Position numbers and translations under genes: made by a program. A DNA stretch of 64,000 nt, from positions 1,860,001-1,924,000 of the forward strand of contig NZ_JABRVS010000001.1 in assembly GCF_013248905.1 (NCBI RefSeq). The letters run 5' to 3'. Shown here piece by piece: positions 19,246-28,009 of this stretch; position 1 is the stretch's first letter; every line of letters starts with the position of its first letter. Source of the stretch: Shewanella sp. VB17 (GTDB taxonomy: Bacteria > Pseudomonadota > Gammaproteobacteria > Enterobacterales > Shewanellaceae). Below the pieces are notes generated by a model, which saw nothing but the letters and a program-made list of their open reading frames with translations, made no database searches and was not told the DNA's origin.

Positions 19246-19893
19246 ATGGCTATTTTCAAAAACATCACTCCGCAACAAATAGAGGAGCTTTGTTGCCACT
19301 TACATGCAGGAGTAGATGAAGTTGGCCGTGGTCCATTGGTGGGCAATGTGGTCACCGCTGCTGTGGTTTTAGATCCTGACAATCCAATCAATGGACTTAA
19401 TGATTCTAAAAAACTCACGGAAAAAAAGCGTGAGCAACTCTTTGTTGAAATACATGAAAAGGCATTGTGCATCAGTGTCGGACATGCAACCCCTGAAGAG
19501 ATAGATGAGTTAAATATCCTGCATGCCACCATGCTGGCGATGCAGCGGGCTGTGGCAGGACTTTCTGTCAAACCTTTATCTGTGTTAGTCGATGGCAATC
19601 GAACCCCTGTTTTTTATCATGGCGAACAAAAAGAGTTCTCTATTGAAGCGCATGCGGTGATAAAAGGCGATGGACTTATTGCTGCGATCAGCGCAGCGTC
19701 AATCATTGCTAAAGTGATCAGAGATAGAGAAATGGGTCTACTTGACATGGAGTATCCGCAATATGGTTTCGCTAAGCATAAAGGTTACCCAACTAAAGCC
19801 CACTTTGAGGCGCTTGAATTGTATGGAGTGCTGCCTGAATACCGTCAAAGTTTTAAACCTGTAAAAAAGCAGCTTTTAAAGAACTCAATTTAA
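19246..19893 (+). CDS. rnhB: ribonuclease HII
   Basis: RNase HII cleaves RNA in RNA-DNA hybrids and starts removal of single ribonucleotides from DNA. The 215 residues carry the motif GVDEVGRGPLVGNV, with the first two metal ligands D24 and E25, plus the later SAASIIAKVIRDREM region. It precedes dnaE as in most gammaproteobacteria. Its stop codon lies inside the (TTTA)n inverted repeat at 19886-19927. Confidence 0.97.
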   Translation: MAIFKNITPQQIEELCCHLHAGVDEVGRGPLVGNVVTAAVVLDPDNPINGLNDSKKLTEKKREQLFVEIHEKALCISVGHATPEEIDELNILHATMLAMQRAVAGLSVKPLSVLVDGNRTPVFYHGEQKEFSIEAHAVIKGDGLIAAISAASIIAKVIRDREMGLLDMEYPQYGFAKHKGYPTKAHFEALELYGVLPEYRQSFKPVKKQLLKNSI

Positions 19894-19927
19894 ATAAATT
19901 TATTTATTTATTTATTTATTTAAATTG
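19886..19927. repeat. (TTTA)n tetranucleotide tract inside a perfect inverted repeat
   Basis: CAATTTAAATAAAT (19886-19899) and ATTTATTTAAATTG (19914-19927) are exact reverse complements. Together with the 14 bases between them they form a run of TTTA units. The last codons and the stop of rnhB fall within the left arm. It could end rnhB transcription weakly or vary in length by slippage. Confidence 0.8.
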
Positions 19928-19933
19928 ACCAGT

Positions 19934-19964
19934 TACTATAACGAATTTTTTATTCCTTATAGTA
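19934..19964 (+). promoter_or_regulatory. hairpin just upstream of the dnaE start
   Basis: TACTATAA (19934-19941) and TTATAGTA (19957-19964) form a perfect eight-pair stem with a 15-base loop ending nine bases before the dnaE ATG. The ribosome site that follows is poor (GCGGG). It may limit dnaE translation; this is an inference. Confidence 0.45.
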
Positions 19965-19973
19965 GCGGGTACT

Positions 19974-22900
19974 ATGTCTCATTTTCGTTTTGTCCATTTA
20001 CGTGTTCACAGTGATTTTTCGATGTCAGATGGGCTGGCAAAAATAAAGCCCATTATCGCCAAGGTCTCTGCGTTAGGCATGCCTGCCATTGCGTTGACGG
20101 ATCAGACTAATCTGTGTGGTTTGGTCAAATTCTATGGGGCGTGTCATGGCGCTGGGATAAAACCGATAATCGGTGCTGATTTTTGGGTCAGGGTGCCAGG
20201 TTTTGATAAAGAGCTGTGTGCTATTACCGCATTGGCCATGGACAATGAAGGCTATGCGAATTTAACTCAGCTTATCAGTGACGCCTACCTAAGGGGACAT
20301 ATTCACGACAGGGCTGTTATCGATCAACAGTGGTTAGCTAACTATAATAAAGGCATTATTTTACTGTCAGGCGGAAGAGAAGGCGATATAGGCAAGGCTT
20401 TATTGAAGGGCAATAAGGCACAAGTCGATTCTTTGGTCACATTTTATCAAGTTTATTTTCCCGAAAGATATTACTTAGAATTATTGCGTACGGGTCGTCC
20501 TGATGAAGAACGTTACCTGCACATGGCCGTCGAGCTGTCTTTGAGTACTCATTTACCGGTGGTGGCGACAAATCAGGTGGTGTTCAATCAACCTGAGCAG
20601 TTTGATGCCCATGAGATCCGGGTTGCCATTTCAGATGGTTTTACGCTAGCAGATCCCCGTCGGCCTAAAAAATACAGCGCAGAGCAGTATTTTAAAAGTA
20701 GCGATCAAATGTGCGCGCTGTTTGACGATATTCCTGAGGCGATTGAGAACACAGTTCAAATTGCCAAACGGTGTAACGTAACGGTGAGATTAGGTGAATA
20801 TTTTCTGCCTAACTTTCCAACTGGCGATCTGAGTATTGAAGATTTTTTGGTTACAGTATCAGAAAAAGGCTTAGAGGAACGGCTCGCGTTTCTTTTTACA
20901 GATCCTGAAGTCAGGATGGAAAAACGGGCCAAGTACGATGAGAGACTTGATATTGAACTGAAAGTGATTAACCAGATGGGGTTTCCCGGTTATTTCTTGA
21001 TTGTGATGGAGTTTATTCAGTGGGGGAAAGATAATGGCATCCCTATTGGTCCCGGTCGAGGCTCTGGGGCGGGTTCTTTAGTGGCTTATGCGTTAAACAT
21101 TACCGATCTTGATCCACTCCAATACGAACTACTGTTTGAACGATTTCTGAATCCGGAACGAGTTTCTATGCCGGATTTTGATATTGATTTTTGTATGGAT
21201 AGACGCGATGAGGTGATTGACCATGTCGCCGAGCTATATGGCCGTGATGCAGTATCACAAATTATCACTTTCGGCACCATGGCAGCCAAAGCGGTTATTC
21301 GGGATGTAGGGCGAGTATTAGGTCATCCTTATGGTTTTGTTGAACGGCTATCAAAAATGGTTCCTGCTGAGCCAGGTATGACCTTGGCCAAGGCATTTGA
21401 GGTTGAGCCTGGGTTACAGGAGTCCTATGACGGCGATGAGGAGGTGAAAGATCTTATCGATATGTGCCGTATCTTAGAGGGCGTGACACGTAACGCGGGT
21501 AAACATGCCGGTGGGGTTGTGATATCACCAACTAAAATTACCGACTTTGCGCCCATTTATTGTGATGCAGATGGTCTCAACCCGGTTACCCAATTTGATA
21601 AAAATGATGTTGAAACGGCAGGTTTAGTCAAATTTGATTTCTTGGGTTTACGAACCTTGACGATCATCGACTGGGCATTGAAGATGATCAATGCTAAAAA
21701 AGTTGAACAAGGACAAGAATGCATTCAAATTGAGACGATACCTCTGGATGATCCCGCGAGCTTTAGATTGCTGCAACGTTATGAAACTACAGCAGTATTC
21801 CAATTGGAATCTCGAGGGATGAAAGATTTGATCAAACGTCTTCAACCGGATTGTTTTGAAGATATGATCGCTTTGGTAGCACTTTTTAGACCAGGCCCAT
21901 TGCAATCTGGCATGGTTGATAACTTTATTGAACGTAAGCATGGTCGTGAAGCTGTCTCTTACCCTGATGCTGAATATCAGCATGATTGTCTACAATGGGT
22001 ACTTGAGCCTACCTACGGTATTATTCTCTATCAAGAGCAGGTGATGCAAATTGCTCAGGAGCTAGCGGGCTATACTCTTGGTGGTGCAGATATGCTTCGC
22101 CGTGCTATGGGTAAGAAAAAACCTGAGGAAATGGCTAAACAGCGTGGGACGTTTGAAGCTGGTTCGATAAACAATGGTGTCGACGGTGAGCTGTCGATGA
22201 AAATTTTTGATCTGGTAGAAAAATTCGCCGGTTACGGCTTTAACAAATCTCATTCGGCTGCTTATGCGTTAGTTTCTTATCAAACCCTTTGGTTAAAGAC
22301 GCATTACCCTGCAGAATTTATGGCGGCGGTCATGTCTGCTGATATGGACAATACTGATAAAATTATTATCTTGGTGGATGAGTGTGAGCGCATGGGCATG
22401 CCGCTGCAGCCACCAGATGTTAATAAGGGCTTACTTAAGTTCAATGTGGATAATGAGGGGCAAATTATTTACGGGATCGGTGCTATTAAAGGTGTTGGAG
22501 ATGGCCCTGTTGATTCGATCCTAGCCGCCAGAGAAGCTGGGCCTTTTAAAGACTTATTTGATTTCTGCGCCCGTGTTGATCTCAAAAAACTGAATAAACG
22601 CATCATAGAAAAGCTTATTTGTGCTGGTGCTTTAGATACATTAGGCCCTCATAGGGCTGCAATGATGGCCACGCTGACTGAAGCGATCCGCGCAGCGGAT
22701 CAAAATAGTAAAGCGGAAGCGATTGGTCAGCATGATATGTTCGGCCTGTTAAACTCAGATGATGAAGATGTTAAACAACAATTTGTCGAATGTGCGAAGT
22801 GGCCAGATAAAGTATGGTTAGAAGGAGAGAGAGATACGTTAGGGTTATATCTGACTGGGCATCCAATTAATCAATATCTTAAAGAATTAACGCACTATAC

Positions 22901-23447
22901 TTCAGGTCGTCTTAAAGATGTTCATCCAACAGAGCGTGGAAAAACGATGAAAGCGGCAGGGCTTGTGGTCGCTACTCGAGTAATGATGACCAAACGCGGA
23001 TCAAAGATGGGGCTCGTGACTTTAGACGATAAAAGTGCTCGTCTTGAAGTCATGTTGTTTACCGAGGCTTTTGAAAAGTTTAATCACCTTTTAGAGAAAG
23101 ATAGAATTCTTATTATTGAAGGTGAAGTGAGCTTTGATGATTTTTCCGGTGGCAACCGCATGACAGCCAGAAACATTATCGATATAGGTGAGGCTCGTAG
23201 TCATTTTGCTAATGCCGTTGAGGTCGATATCGCAAGTCATTCTTTGTCACTTGACTGGGTCAATCAATTTAAAGGGGTTATTGAGCCGTGGAAAAATGGC
23301 GCTGTACCAGTTATCGTTAACTATGCCCAAGCTCAAGTGAAAGCGCAATTTACACTCGGCGATATTTGGAAAGTGGATCCAACGGATGAGTTTATGCTCG
23401 CCCTAGAAAGTTTAGTTGGCGCAGGTAAAGTCAGGATTTTATTTTAA
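19974..23447 (+). CDS. dnaE: DNA polymerase III alpha subunit
   Basis: DnaE is the replicative polymerase subunit. The 1157 residues match the family. A PHP domain at the N-terminus (FVHLRVHSDFSMSDGL) comes first. The palm follows with the catalytic aspartates in PDFDIDF (about 401 and 403) and KFDFLGL (about 555). Next come the beta-clamp-binding segment QHDMFGL and an OB domain in the last third (around TMKAAGLVVATRVMMTKRGS). In E. coli accA follows dnaE; here tilS follows after a single base. Confidence 0.98.
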   Translation: MSHFRFVHLRVHSDFSMSDGLAKIKPIIAKVSALGMPAIALTDQTNLCGLVKFYGACHGAGIKPIIGADFWVRVPGFDKELCAITALAMDNEGYANLTQLISDAYLRGHIHDRAVIDQQWLANYNKGIILLSGGREGDIGKALLKGNKAQVDSLVTFYQVYFPERYYLELLRTGRPDEERYLHMAVELSLSTHLPVVATNQVVFNQPEQFDAHEIRVAISDGFTLADPRRPKKYSAEQYFKSSDQMCALFDDIPEAIENTVQIAKRCNVTVRLGEYFLPNFPTGDLSIEDFLVTVSEKGLEERLAFLFTDPEVRMEKRAKYDERLDIELKVINQMGFPGYFLIVMEFIQWGKDNGIPIGPGRGSGAGSLVAYALNITDLDPLQYELLFERFLNPERVSMPDFDIDFCMDRRDEVIDHVAELYGRDAVSQIITFGTMAAKAVIRDVGRVLGHPYGFVERLSKMVPAEPGMTLAKAFEVEPGLQESYDGDEEVKDLIDMCRILEGVTRNAGKHAGGVVISPTKITDFAPIYCDADGLNPVTQFDKNDVETAGLVKFDFLGLRTLTIIDWALKMINAKKVEQGQECIQIETIPLDDPASFRLLQRYETTAVFQLESRGMKDLIKRLQPDCFEDMIALVALFRPGPLQSGMVDNFIERKHGREAVSYPDAEYQHDCLQWVLEPTYGIILYQEQVMQIAQELAGYTLGGADMLRRAMGKKKPEEMAKQRGTFEAGSINNGVDGELSMKIFDLVEKFAGYGFNKSHSAAYALVSYQTLWLKTHYPAEFMAAVMSADMDNTDKIIILVDECERMGMPLQPPDVNKGLLKFNVDNEGQIIYGIGAIKGVGDGPVDSILAAREAGPFKDLFDFCARVDLKKLNKRIIEKLICAGALDTLGPHRAAMMATLTEAIRAADQNSKAEAIGQHDMFGLLNSDDEDVKQQFVECAKWPDKVWLEGERDTLGLYLTGHPINQYLKELTHYTSGRLKDVHPTERGKTMKAAGLVVATRVMMTKRGSKMGLVTLDDKSARLEVMLFTEAFEKFNHLLEKDRILIIEGEVSFDDFSGGNRMTARNIIDIGEARSHFANAVEVDIASHSLSLDWVNQFKGVIEPWKNGAVPVIVNYAQAQVKAQFTLGDIWKVDPTDEFMLALESLVGAGKVRILF

Positions 23448-23448
23448 G

Positions 23449-24837
23449 ATGGCGATAGTCGAATTTGATGCGGCGGCGTTAATTGCAGCCAGTGTTCGAT
23501 CCATTTCAGCTGCCACTGGTACTAAATTGGTATTGGCCTACAGTGGCGGGGTTGATTCTGAGATCTTGGCGCACGGTTTGGCTTCTTATGCTAAACAGCA
23601 TCCGGAGTATCATTATTTACTCGTCCATGTTCATCATGGTTTGAGCGTCAATGCTGATGCTTGGGCTGCACATTGTGAGATGCAAGCTTTACACTATCAA
23701 TTACCAATCGACATCATTCACGTTCAAGTTAACACAGGCCCTAGGCTGAGTATCGAAGCTGAGGCTCGTCGCGCTCGTTATAATGCGATTAAAACAGTAA
23801 TGGCCACTGGAGATGTATTGTTAACTGCACATCATGTAGATGACCAGTTAGAGACAGTGTTATTGGCGCTAAAGCGTGGGCTCGGACCTAAAGGATTATC
23901 CGCGATGGGATCGGTGCAGCAATTTGATGAGGATAAAGTATTATTACGCCCCTTATTGAGTATTGAACGCGCACAAATAGAAGCAAAGGCGGCAGAATTA
24001 ACATTGCCACACATTGAAGATGAAAGTAATGGCGATGATACATATGACAGGAATTTTTTACGTTTAGAGATCATTCCTAAACTGAAAGCAAGGTGGGGCG
24101 CTATTGCCACAACGGCCAGTCGTAGTGCAGCACTTTGTGCGCAGCAACAAGATGTTATCGACTGTGAAGTCAGTTTGCGTTTGCCTGACTTTATTGAAAA
24201 AGTGATTTATGGCAAGGGGACAGCATTAAATCTGACTTTATTAAGTCAGCAAACATCGCATTGGCAAATGCTACTGCTTAGAGGTTACGTTGAACAACTT
24301 AAGCTACCTCCCGTATCTCAAGTGCAACTTAAGCAGTTAATTAATCAGTTACTCTTGGCTAAGTCAGATGCGAAAATCGCATTAAGAATGGGAGATATGC
24401 TTGTACGTAGATTTAAAGACAAGGCGTATTTTTCGTCGTTTAAACAAGAAGAGTTTGAGCAAATGACCTCGTTAAACATTGAGGTCAACCTGAGCTTAAT
24501 GAACAAGCAATCAGCCATTAAACTCCCGTTGTCATTGAATCGATGTGTGGATGTGATCCAGTCCGATGAGCATGAAAGAGTGCGAATGCCAGATCAAAAT
24601 GAAGTCATGACGGTGCGTTTCTCTCTCCTTGGTAGCACATGTTGTCATCCACATAACAGGCAGCAAGGTCGGCCACTTAAAAAGTTATGGGCAGAGTACG
24701 GTGTACCTCCATGGGAAAGAGAAAAAGTGCCGTTTATCTTTTATAACAATAAATTGGTTTGTGTCGTTGGATATTGGATTGAAAAGCCTTTTGTGTGTCT
24801 TGATGGTTCAACAGGTTTACTCTTTACGGTAAATTGA
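23449..24837 (+). CDS. tilS: tRNA(Ile)-lysidine synthase
   Basis: TilS attaches lysine to C34 of the CAU-anticodon tRNA-Ile, switching its reading from AUG to AUA and its charging from Met to Ile. The start at 23449 gives 462 residues and leaves one base after the dnaE stop. The PP-loop ATP motif SGGVDS is at 32-37. HHVDDQLETVLL and the long-form C-terminal domains (substrate-binding plus TilS_C, around GRPLKKLWAEYGVPPWER) are all present. It is the last gene of the plus-strand housekeeping series and converges with a diguanylate cyclase gene. Confidence 0.96.
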   Translation: MAIVEFDAAALIAASVRSISAATGTKLVLAYSGGVDSEILAHGLASYAKQHPEYHYLLVHVHHGLSVNADAWAAHCEMQALHYQLPIDIIHVQVNTGPRLSIEAEARRARYNAIKTVMATGDVLLTAHHVDDQLETVLLALKRGLGPKGLSAMGSVQQFDEDKVLLRPLLSIERAQIEAKAAELTLPHIEDESNGDDTYDRNFLRLEIIPKLKARWGAIATTASRSAALCAQQQDVIDCEVSLRLPDFIEKVIYGKGTALNLTLLSQQTSHWQMLLLRGYVEQLKLPPVSQVQLKQLINQLLLAKSDAKIALRMGDMLVRRFKDKAYFSSFKQEEFEQMTSLNIEVNLSLMNKQSAIKLPLSLNRCVDVIQSDEHERVRMPDQNEVMTVRFSLLGSTCCHPHNRQQGRPLKKLWAEYGVPPWEREKVPFIFYNNKLVCVVGYWIEKPFVCLDGSTGLLFTVN

Positions 24838-24868
24838 CTGTTGAATCTTGCTATTAACCCGCTTGCAA

Positions 24869-25750
24869 TTACGCCGCCTTAACTTTAAAGCAATGCCTTC
24901 CAGCGGCTTTTGCTTGGTATAGTGCTTTATCTGCACGTTCATAAACGATTGTTGCGGTCTCATTTTGTTGCCATTGGGATACACCTAAACTGCTGGTAGC
25001 TTGGTACTGATTAAAAAGTTGATTGGAAGACATCAGTGAAAGTATTCGCTCACATAGGATACTTGCCGCATTGGCATCACCGCGCACAATGATCACAAAT
25101 TCATCGCCTCCGATCCGAAAAGCTTGATCCGTATCTCTCATTGCAATCGTTAATAATTGGCCAAATTCAACCAGTATTTTATCTCCTAACAGATGACCAT
25201 GGCTGTCGTTGAGAGTTTTGAAGTTATCAAGATCGAGAATGATCATCGAAAGCGAACTTTCATGGCGGGTGGAATTTGCGATGGCTTTTTGTAAGCTTTG
25301 AGCATAATAATGGCGATTACCTAGTTTGGTTAATGAGTCATACATAGCTTGCTGAGAGATTTCTTTATATTGCATCGCGTTGTATAGAGGCAATAACATC
25401 AGAGTTTGTAGCATTTTTAGCTGCTGAGATTGAGAGTGAGTTAACGGTTTTTTTATACTATAAGTGAATTTAGCTTTCCCACCTGAGAAATTTATTTGAT
25501 GGCTAATTTTAATTCCCTGATGCATGCCCCAAGTTAAATGAATACGAGGAAAGGTCATTTTTACCGCTTCAATAGGCAAATGTTGGCCTAATATATGACC
25601 ATAACAGGCAAAAACTGTCCGAGGATCTAAACTTTCATGTAGATGTTGAATGATGTTAACCAGATTTAGCTCGCTATCGTTCACTGGATTGATGTCGGGT
25701 TGATATTGATATTCTTCAGTCGAAAACTCTGTCATTAGGCCTAAACTCAT
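24869..25750 (-). CDS. GGDEF diguanylate cyclase
   Basis: This protein probably makes cyclic di-GMP. The C-terminal GGDEF domain is complete. The active site GGDEF is at 214-218, and RDTD (205-208) five residues before it is an intact inhibitory I-site, so product feedback is expected. The N-terminal 125 residues match no domain I know. No transmembrane helix is evident, so it should be cytosolic. I chose the start at 25750 (MSLGLMTEF) because GGAG lies 8 bases upstream; a longer frame would overlap the antiporter gene that diverges from it. Confidence 0.88.
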   Translation of the reverse strand: MSLGLMTEFSTEEYQYQPDINPVNDSELNLVNIIQHLHESLDPRTVFACYGHILGQHLPIEAVKMTFPRIHLTWGMHQGIKISHQINFSGGKAKFTYSIKKPLTHSQSQQLKMLQTLMLLPLYNAMQYKEISQQAMYDSLTKLGNRHYYAQSLQKAIANSTRHESSLSMIILDLDNFKTLNDSHGHLLGDKILVEFGQLLTIAMRDTDQAFRIGGDEFVIIVRGDANAASILCERILSLMSSNQLFNQYQATSSLGVSQWQQNETATIVYERADKALYQAKAAGRHCFKVKAA

Positions 25751-25933
25751 AATAAGCACTCCAAAATTTGCGGGTTTTTGAATACTAAACCCTGTACAGT
25801 GGTAAATAGTTAAGCAATATACGTGCCTAATGATTTGTTGATTAAATTTGTCTTTATTTGTCATTAGGTTAATCTTCAGGTGTCGATGAGTAGAATCGTT
25901 GGTCATTTTTTTGACGAGGGGGAAAAATTTAGC

Positions 25934-27895
25934 ATGGAACACAGTTTTCTTATTAAAGTCCTCATGATGCTTGTAGTAGCCATTATCTGCATCGCCATAT
26001 TGAGACGTGTTGGCCTACCTGCGATCTTGGCCTATCTACTCACTGGTGTCATCAGTGGGCCTTCCAATTTTAATTGGTTTAGCCAGCACCAGATGCAATC
26101 AGTGGCTGAACTTGGGATCGTATTGCTCATGTTTAGCCTCGGGTTGGAGTTTTCCTTGCCTAGACTTTGGGCTATGAGGCGGACAGTATTTGGTTTAGGC
26201 AGTGCTCAAGTAGTGATAACCACTGCACTGGGAACAGGTATTGCTTGGCTTAGTTCCTTTACCATTGTTGAGTCCATTGTTGTTGGCTCAGCGATTGCTC
26301 TGTCATCAACAGCCATAGTATTGAAACTCCTTAATGAACTTGATTGGTTAGGGCGCAGAAATGGTGAATTGTCTGTCAGTGTACTTTTATTTCAAGATTT
26401 AGCAGTGGTTCCGTTACTCATCCTTTTGCCTTTAATGGCATCAGGGGAAGAGATGCTCTCTTTTACGAGTGTGACTTCTGCTATGTTGGAAGGTGGGCTA
26501 CTTTTCGCCGCTTTGATGGCATTTGGTAAGTGGGGATTACCAAGAATGTTTGATGAGGTGGCGCGTTCTCGTTCCAATGAACTCTTTATGCTTTCGACTT
26601 TAGTGGTTGCTCTGTTAACTGGTGCTCTGACGCATTGGTTGGGATTATCAATGGCATTAGGGGCCTTTATGGCTGGTATGCTCTTAGGTGAAAGTCAGTA
26701 CAAACGTCAGCTTGAAGCCGATATTCGCCCCTTTAGGGATCTATTGATGGGGCTCTTTTTCATCTCAATAGGTATGTTGTTGGATTTCTCTTTGGTACTT
26801 GAATTTTGGGGAGAAATTTTACTATTGTTGTTTACTGTCATTTTAGGTAAAGCTTTAGTGATATTTGTCGTTCTAAGGTGTGCACGAGAATCATTCAGTA
26901 CATCTATTTCAACAGGCTTAATTTTGGCTCAGGTGGGTGAGTTCAGTTTTGTGGTCTTAGCGTTAGCAGTTAATTCACAGCTGTTGGATACGGTTTTAAG
27001 TACCAAGTTGGTCATGGTTGCCGTTTTGTCTATGGCCATTGCTCCTTGGCTGGTACGTCACAGTGTCGATATTGCTCGAATGATGCAAGGAGTGAGGCCC
27101 AAAGAGATTGAAACGCCATTGATTGTGCCTAGTATTGAGCACGATGAAGATCATGAAAAAGATCTGGTATTGATATTAGGCTATGGCCGTGTCGGGCAAA
27201 CGATAGCCCGATTTATGAAAACCGAAGCGGTGCCATTTTTAGTATTAGATTTAGATCCTACTCGTGTGTCAGAGGCAAGAAAAGCCGGAGAGCCAGTCTA
27301 TTTTGGTGATGTCTGTAAACGGAGTATATTAAAAGAGGCGAAAATAAAAGAAGCTAAACTGATAGTGATCACGTTCAGTGATAGCCGTATCCTTGAAGAA
27401 GTATTGCCTCTGTGCCGTTACCTTTCACCCGATGCAAAAATTTTAGTCCGTACACGAGATGATAGTCATCTCGCTGAGCTTGAAGCCGCAGGTGCGAGTC
27501 AAGTTATCCCTGAGAGCTTGGAGGGGAGTTTAATGTTGGTCTCGCAGGTGTTGTATCAGTGTGGGGTCCCTTTGACTCGGATTTTAAAGCGATTAGAATT
27601 TGAGCGTCGTAATCATTACAAATACCTTCATGGTTTTTTCTCAGGCGTTGAAACAGACGTTACCTTAGAGCATTTACATGCTGTTGCTTTACCTAAAGAT
27701 GCCCATGCCGTAGGGCTAACTTTGGCCGACATTCCATGGGACGTACTTAGGGTTGAACTTAGGGCGATCAGGCGCAGTGGTGCTGAGGTAGAAAGTCCTG
27801 AATTAAATTGGAAAATACGGTGTGGGGATACATTGATTTTATTAGGTAAGCCTAGGCGAATAGAAAAGGCTGAGCACTTTTTATTGCAAGGCTAA
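25934..27895 (+). CDS. CPA2-family cation/proton antiporter with RCK (TrkA-N) domain
   Basis: This is an inner-membrane K+ or Na+/H+ exchanger of the KefB/KefC type. The start at 25934 follows GAGGGGG and gives 653 residues. About twelve membrane segments fill the first 380 residues, including FQDLAVVPLLILLP. A Rossmann RCK domain (LILGYGRVGQTIARFM, about 410-530) and a TrkA-C-like end follow. No kefF/kefG-type ancillary oxidoreductase is nearby, so glutathione gating cannot be assumed from context. It diverges from the diguanylate cyclase gene. Confidence 0.9.
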   Translation: MEHSFLIKVLMMLVVAIICIAILRRVGLPAILAYLLTGVISGPSNFNWFSQHQMQSVAELGIVLLMFSLGLEFSLPRLWAMRRTVFGLGSAQVVITTALGTGIAWLSSFTIVESIVVGSAIALSSTAIVLKLLNELDWLGRRNGELSVSVLLFQDLAVVPLLILLPLMASGEEMLSFTSVTSAMLEGGLLFAALMAFGKWGLPRMFDEVARSRSNELFMLSTLVVALLTGALTHWLGLSMALGAFMAGMLLGESQYKRQLEADIRPFRDLLMGLFFISIGMLLDFSLVLEFWGEILLLLFTVILGKALVIFVVLRCARESFSTSISTGLILAQVGEFSFVVLALAVNSQLLDTVLSTKLVMVAVLSMAIAPWLVRHSVDIARMMQGVRPKEIETPLIVPSIEHDEDHEKDLVLILGYGRVGQTIARFMKTEAVPFLVLDLDPTRVSEARKAGEPVYFGDVCKRSILKEAKIKEAKLIVITFSDSRILEEVLPLCRYLSPDAKILVRTRDDSHLAELEAAGASQVIPESLEGSLMLVSQVLYQCGVPLTRILKRLEFERRNHYKYLHGFFSGVETDVTLEHLHAVALPKDAHAVGLTLADIPWDVLRVELRAIRRSGAEVESPELNWKIRCGDTLILLGKPRRIEKAEHFLLQG

Positions 27896-28009
27896 GCAAG
27901 GTAGTGTTTTGCCTCAAATTGTTATTGAAGAAACTGAGAGTATCACCCTGTTAACAAGTTAGATATGATGGTAGCCTAGTTGCAACAAAAGGTTGTAGAA
28001 AGGGTTGTC

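Noticed and set aside
25934..27895. Assignment as glutathione-gated KefB or KefC
   Set aside because: The fold fits, but no ancillary KefF/KefG gene is adjacent and gating residues could not be verified, so only the CPA2 family is claimed.
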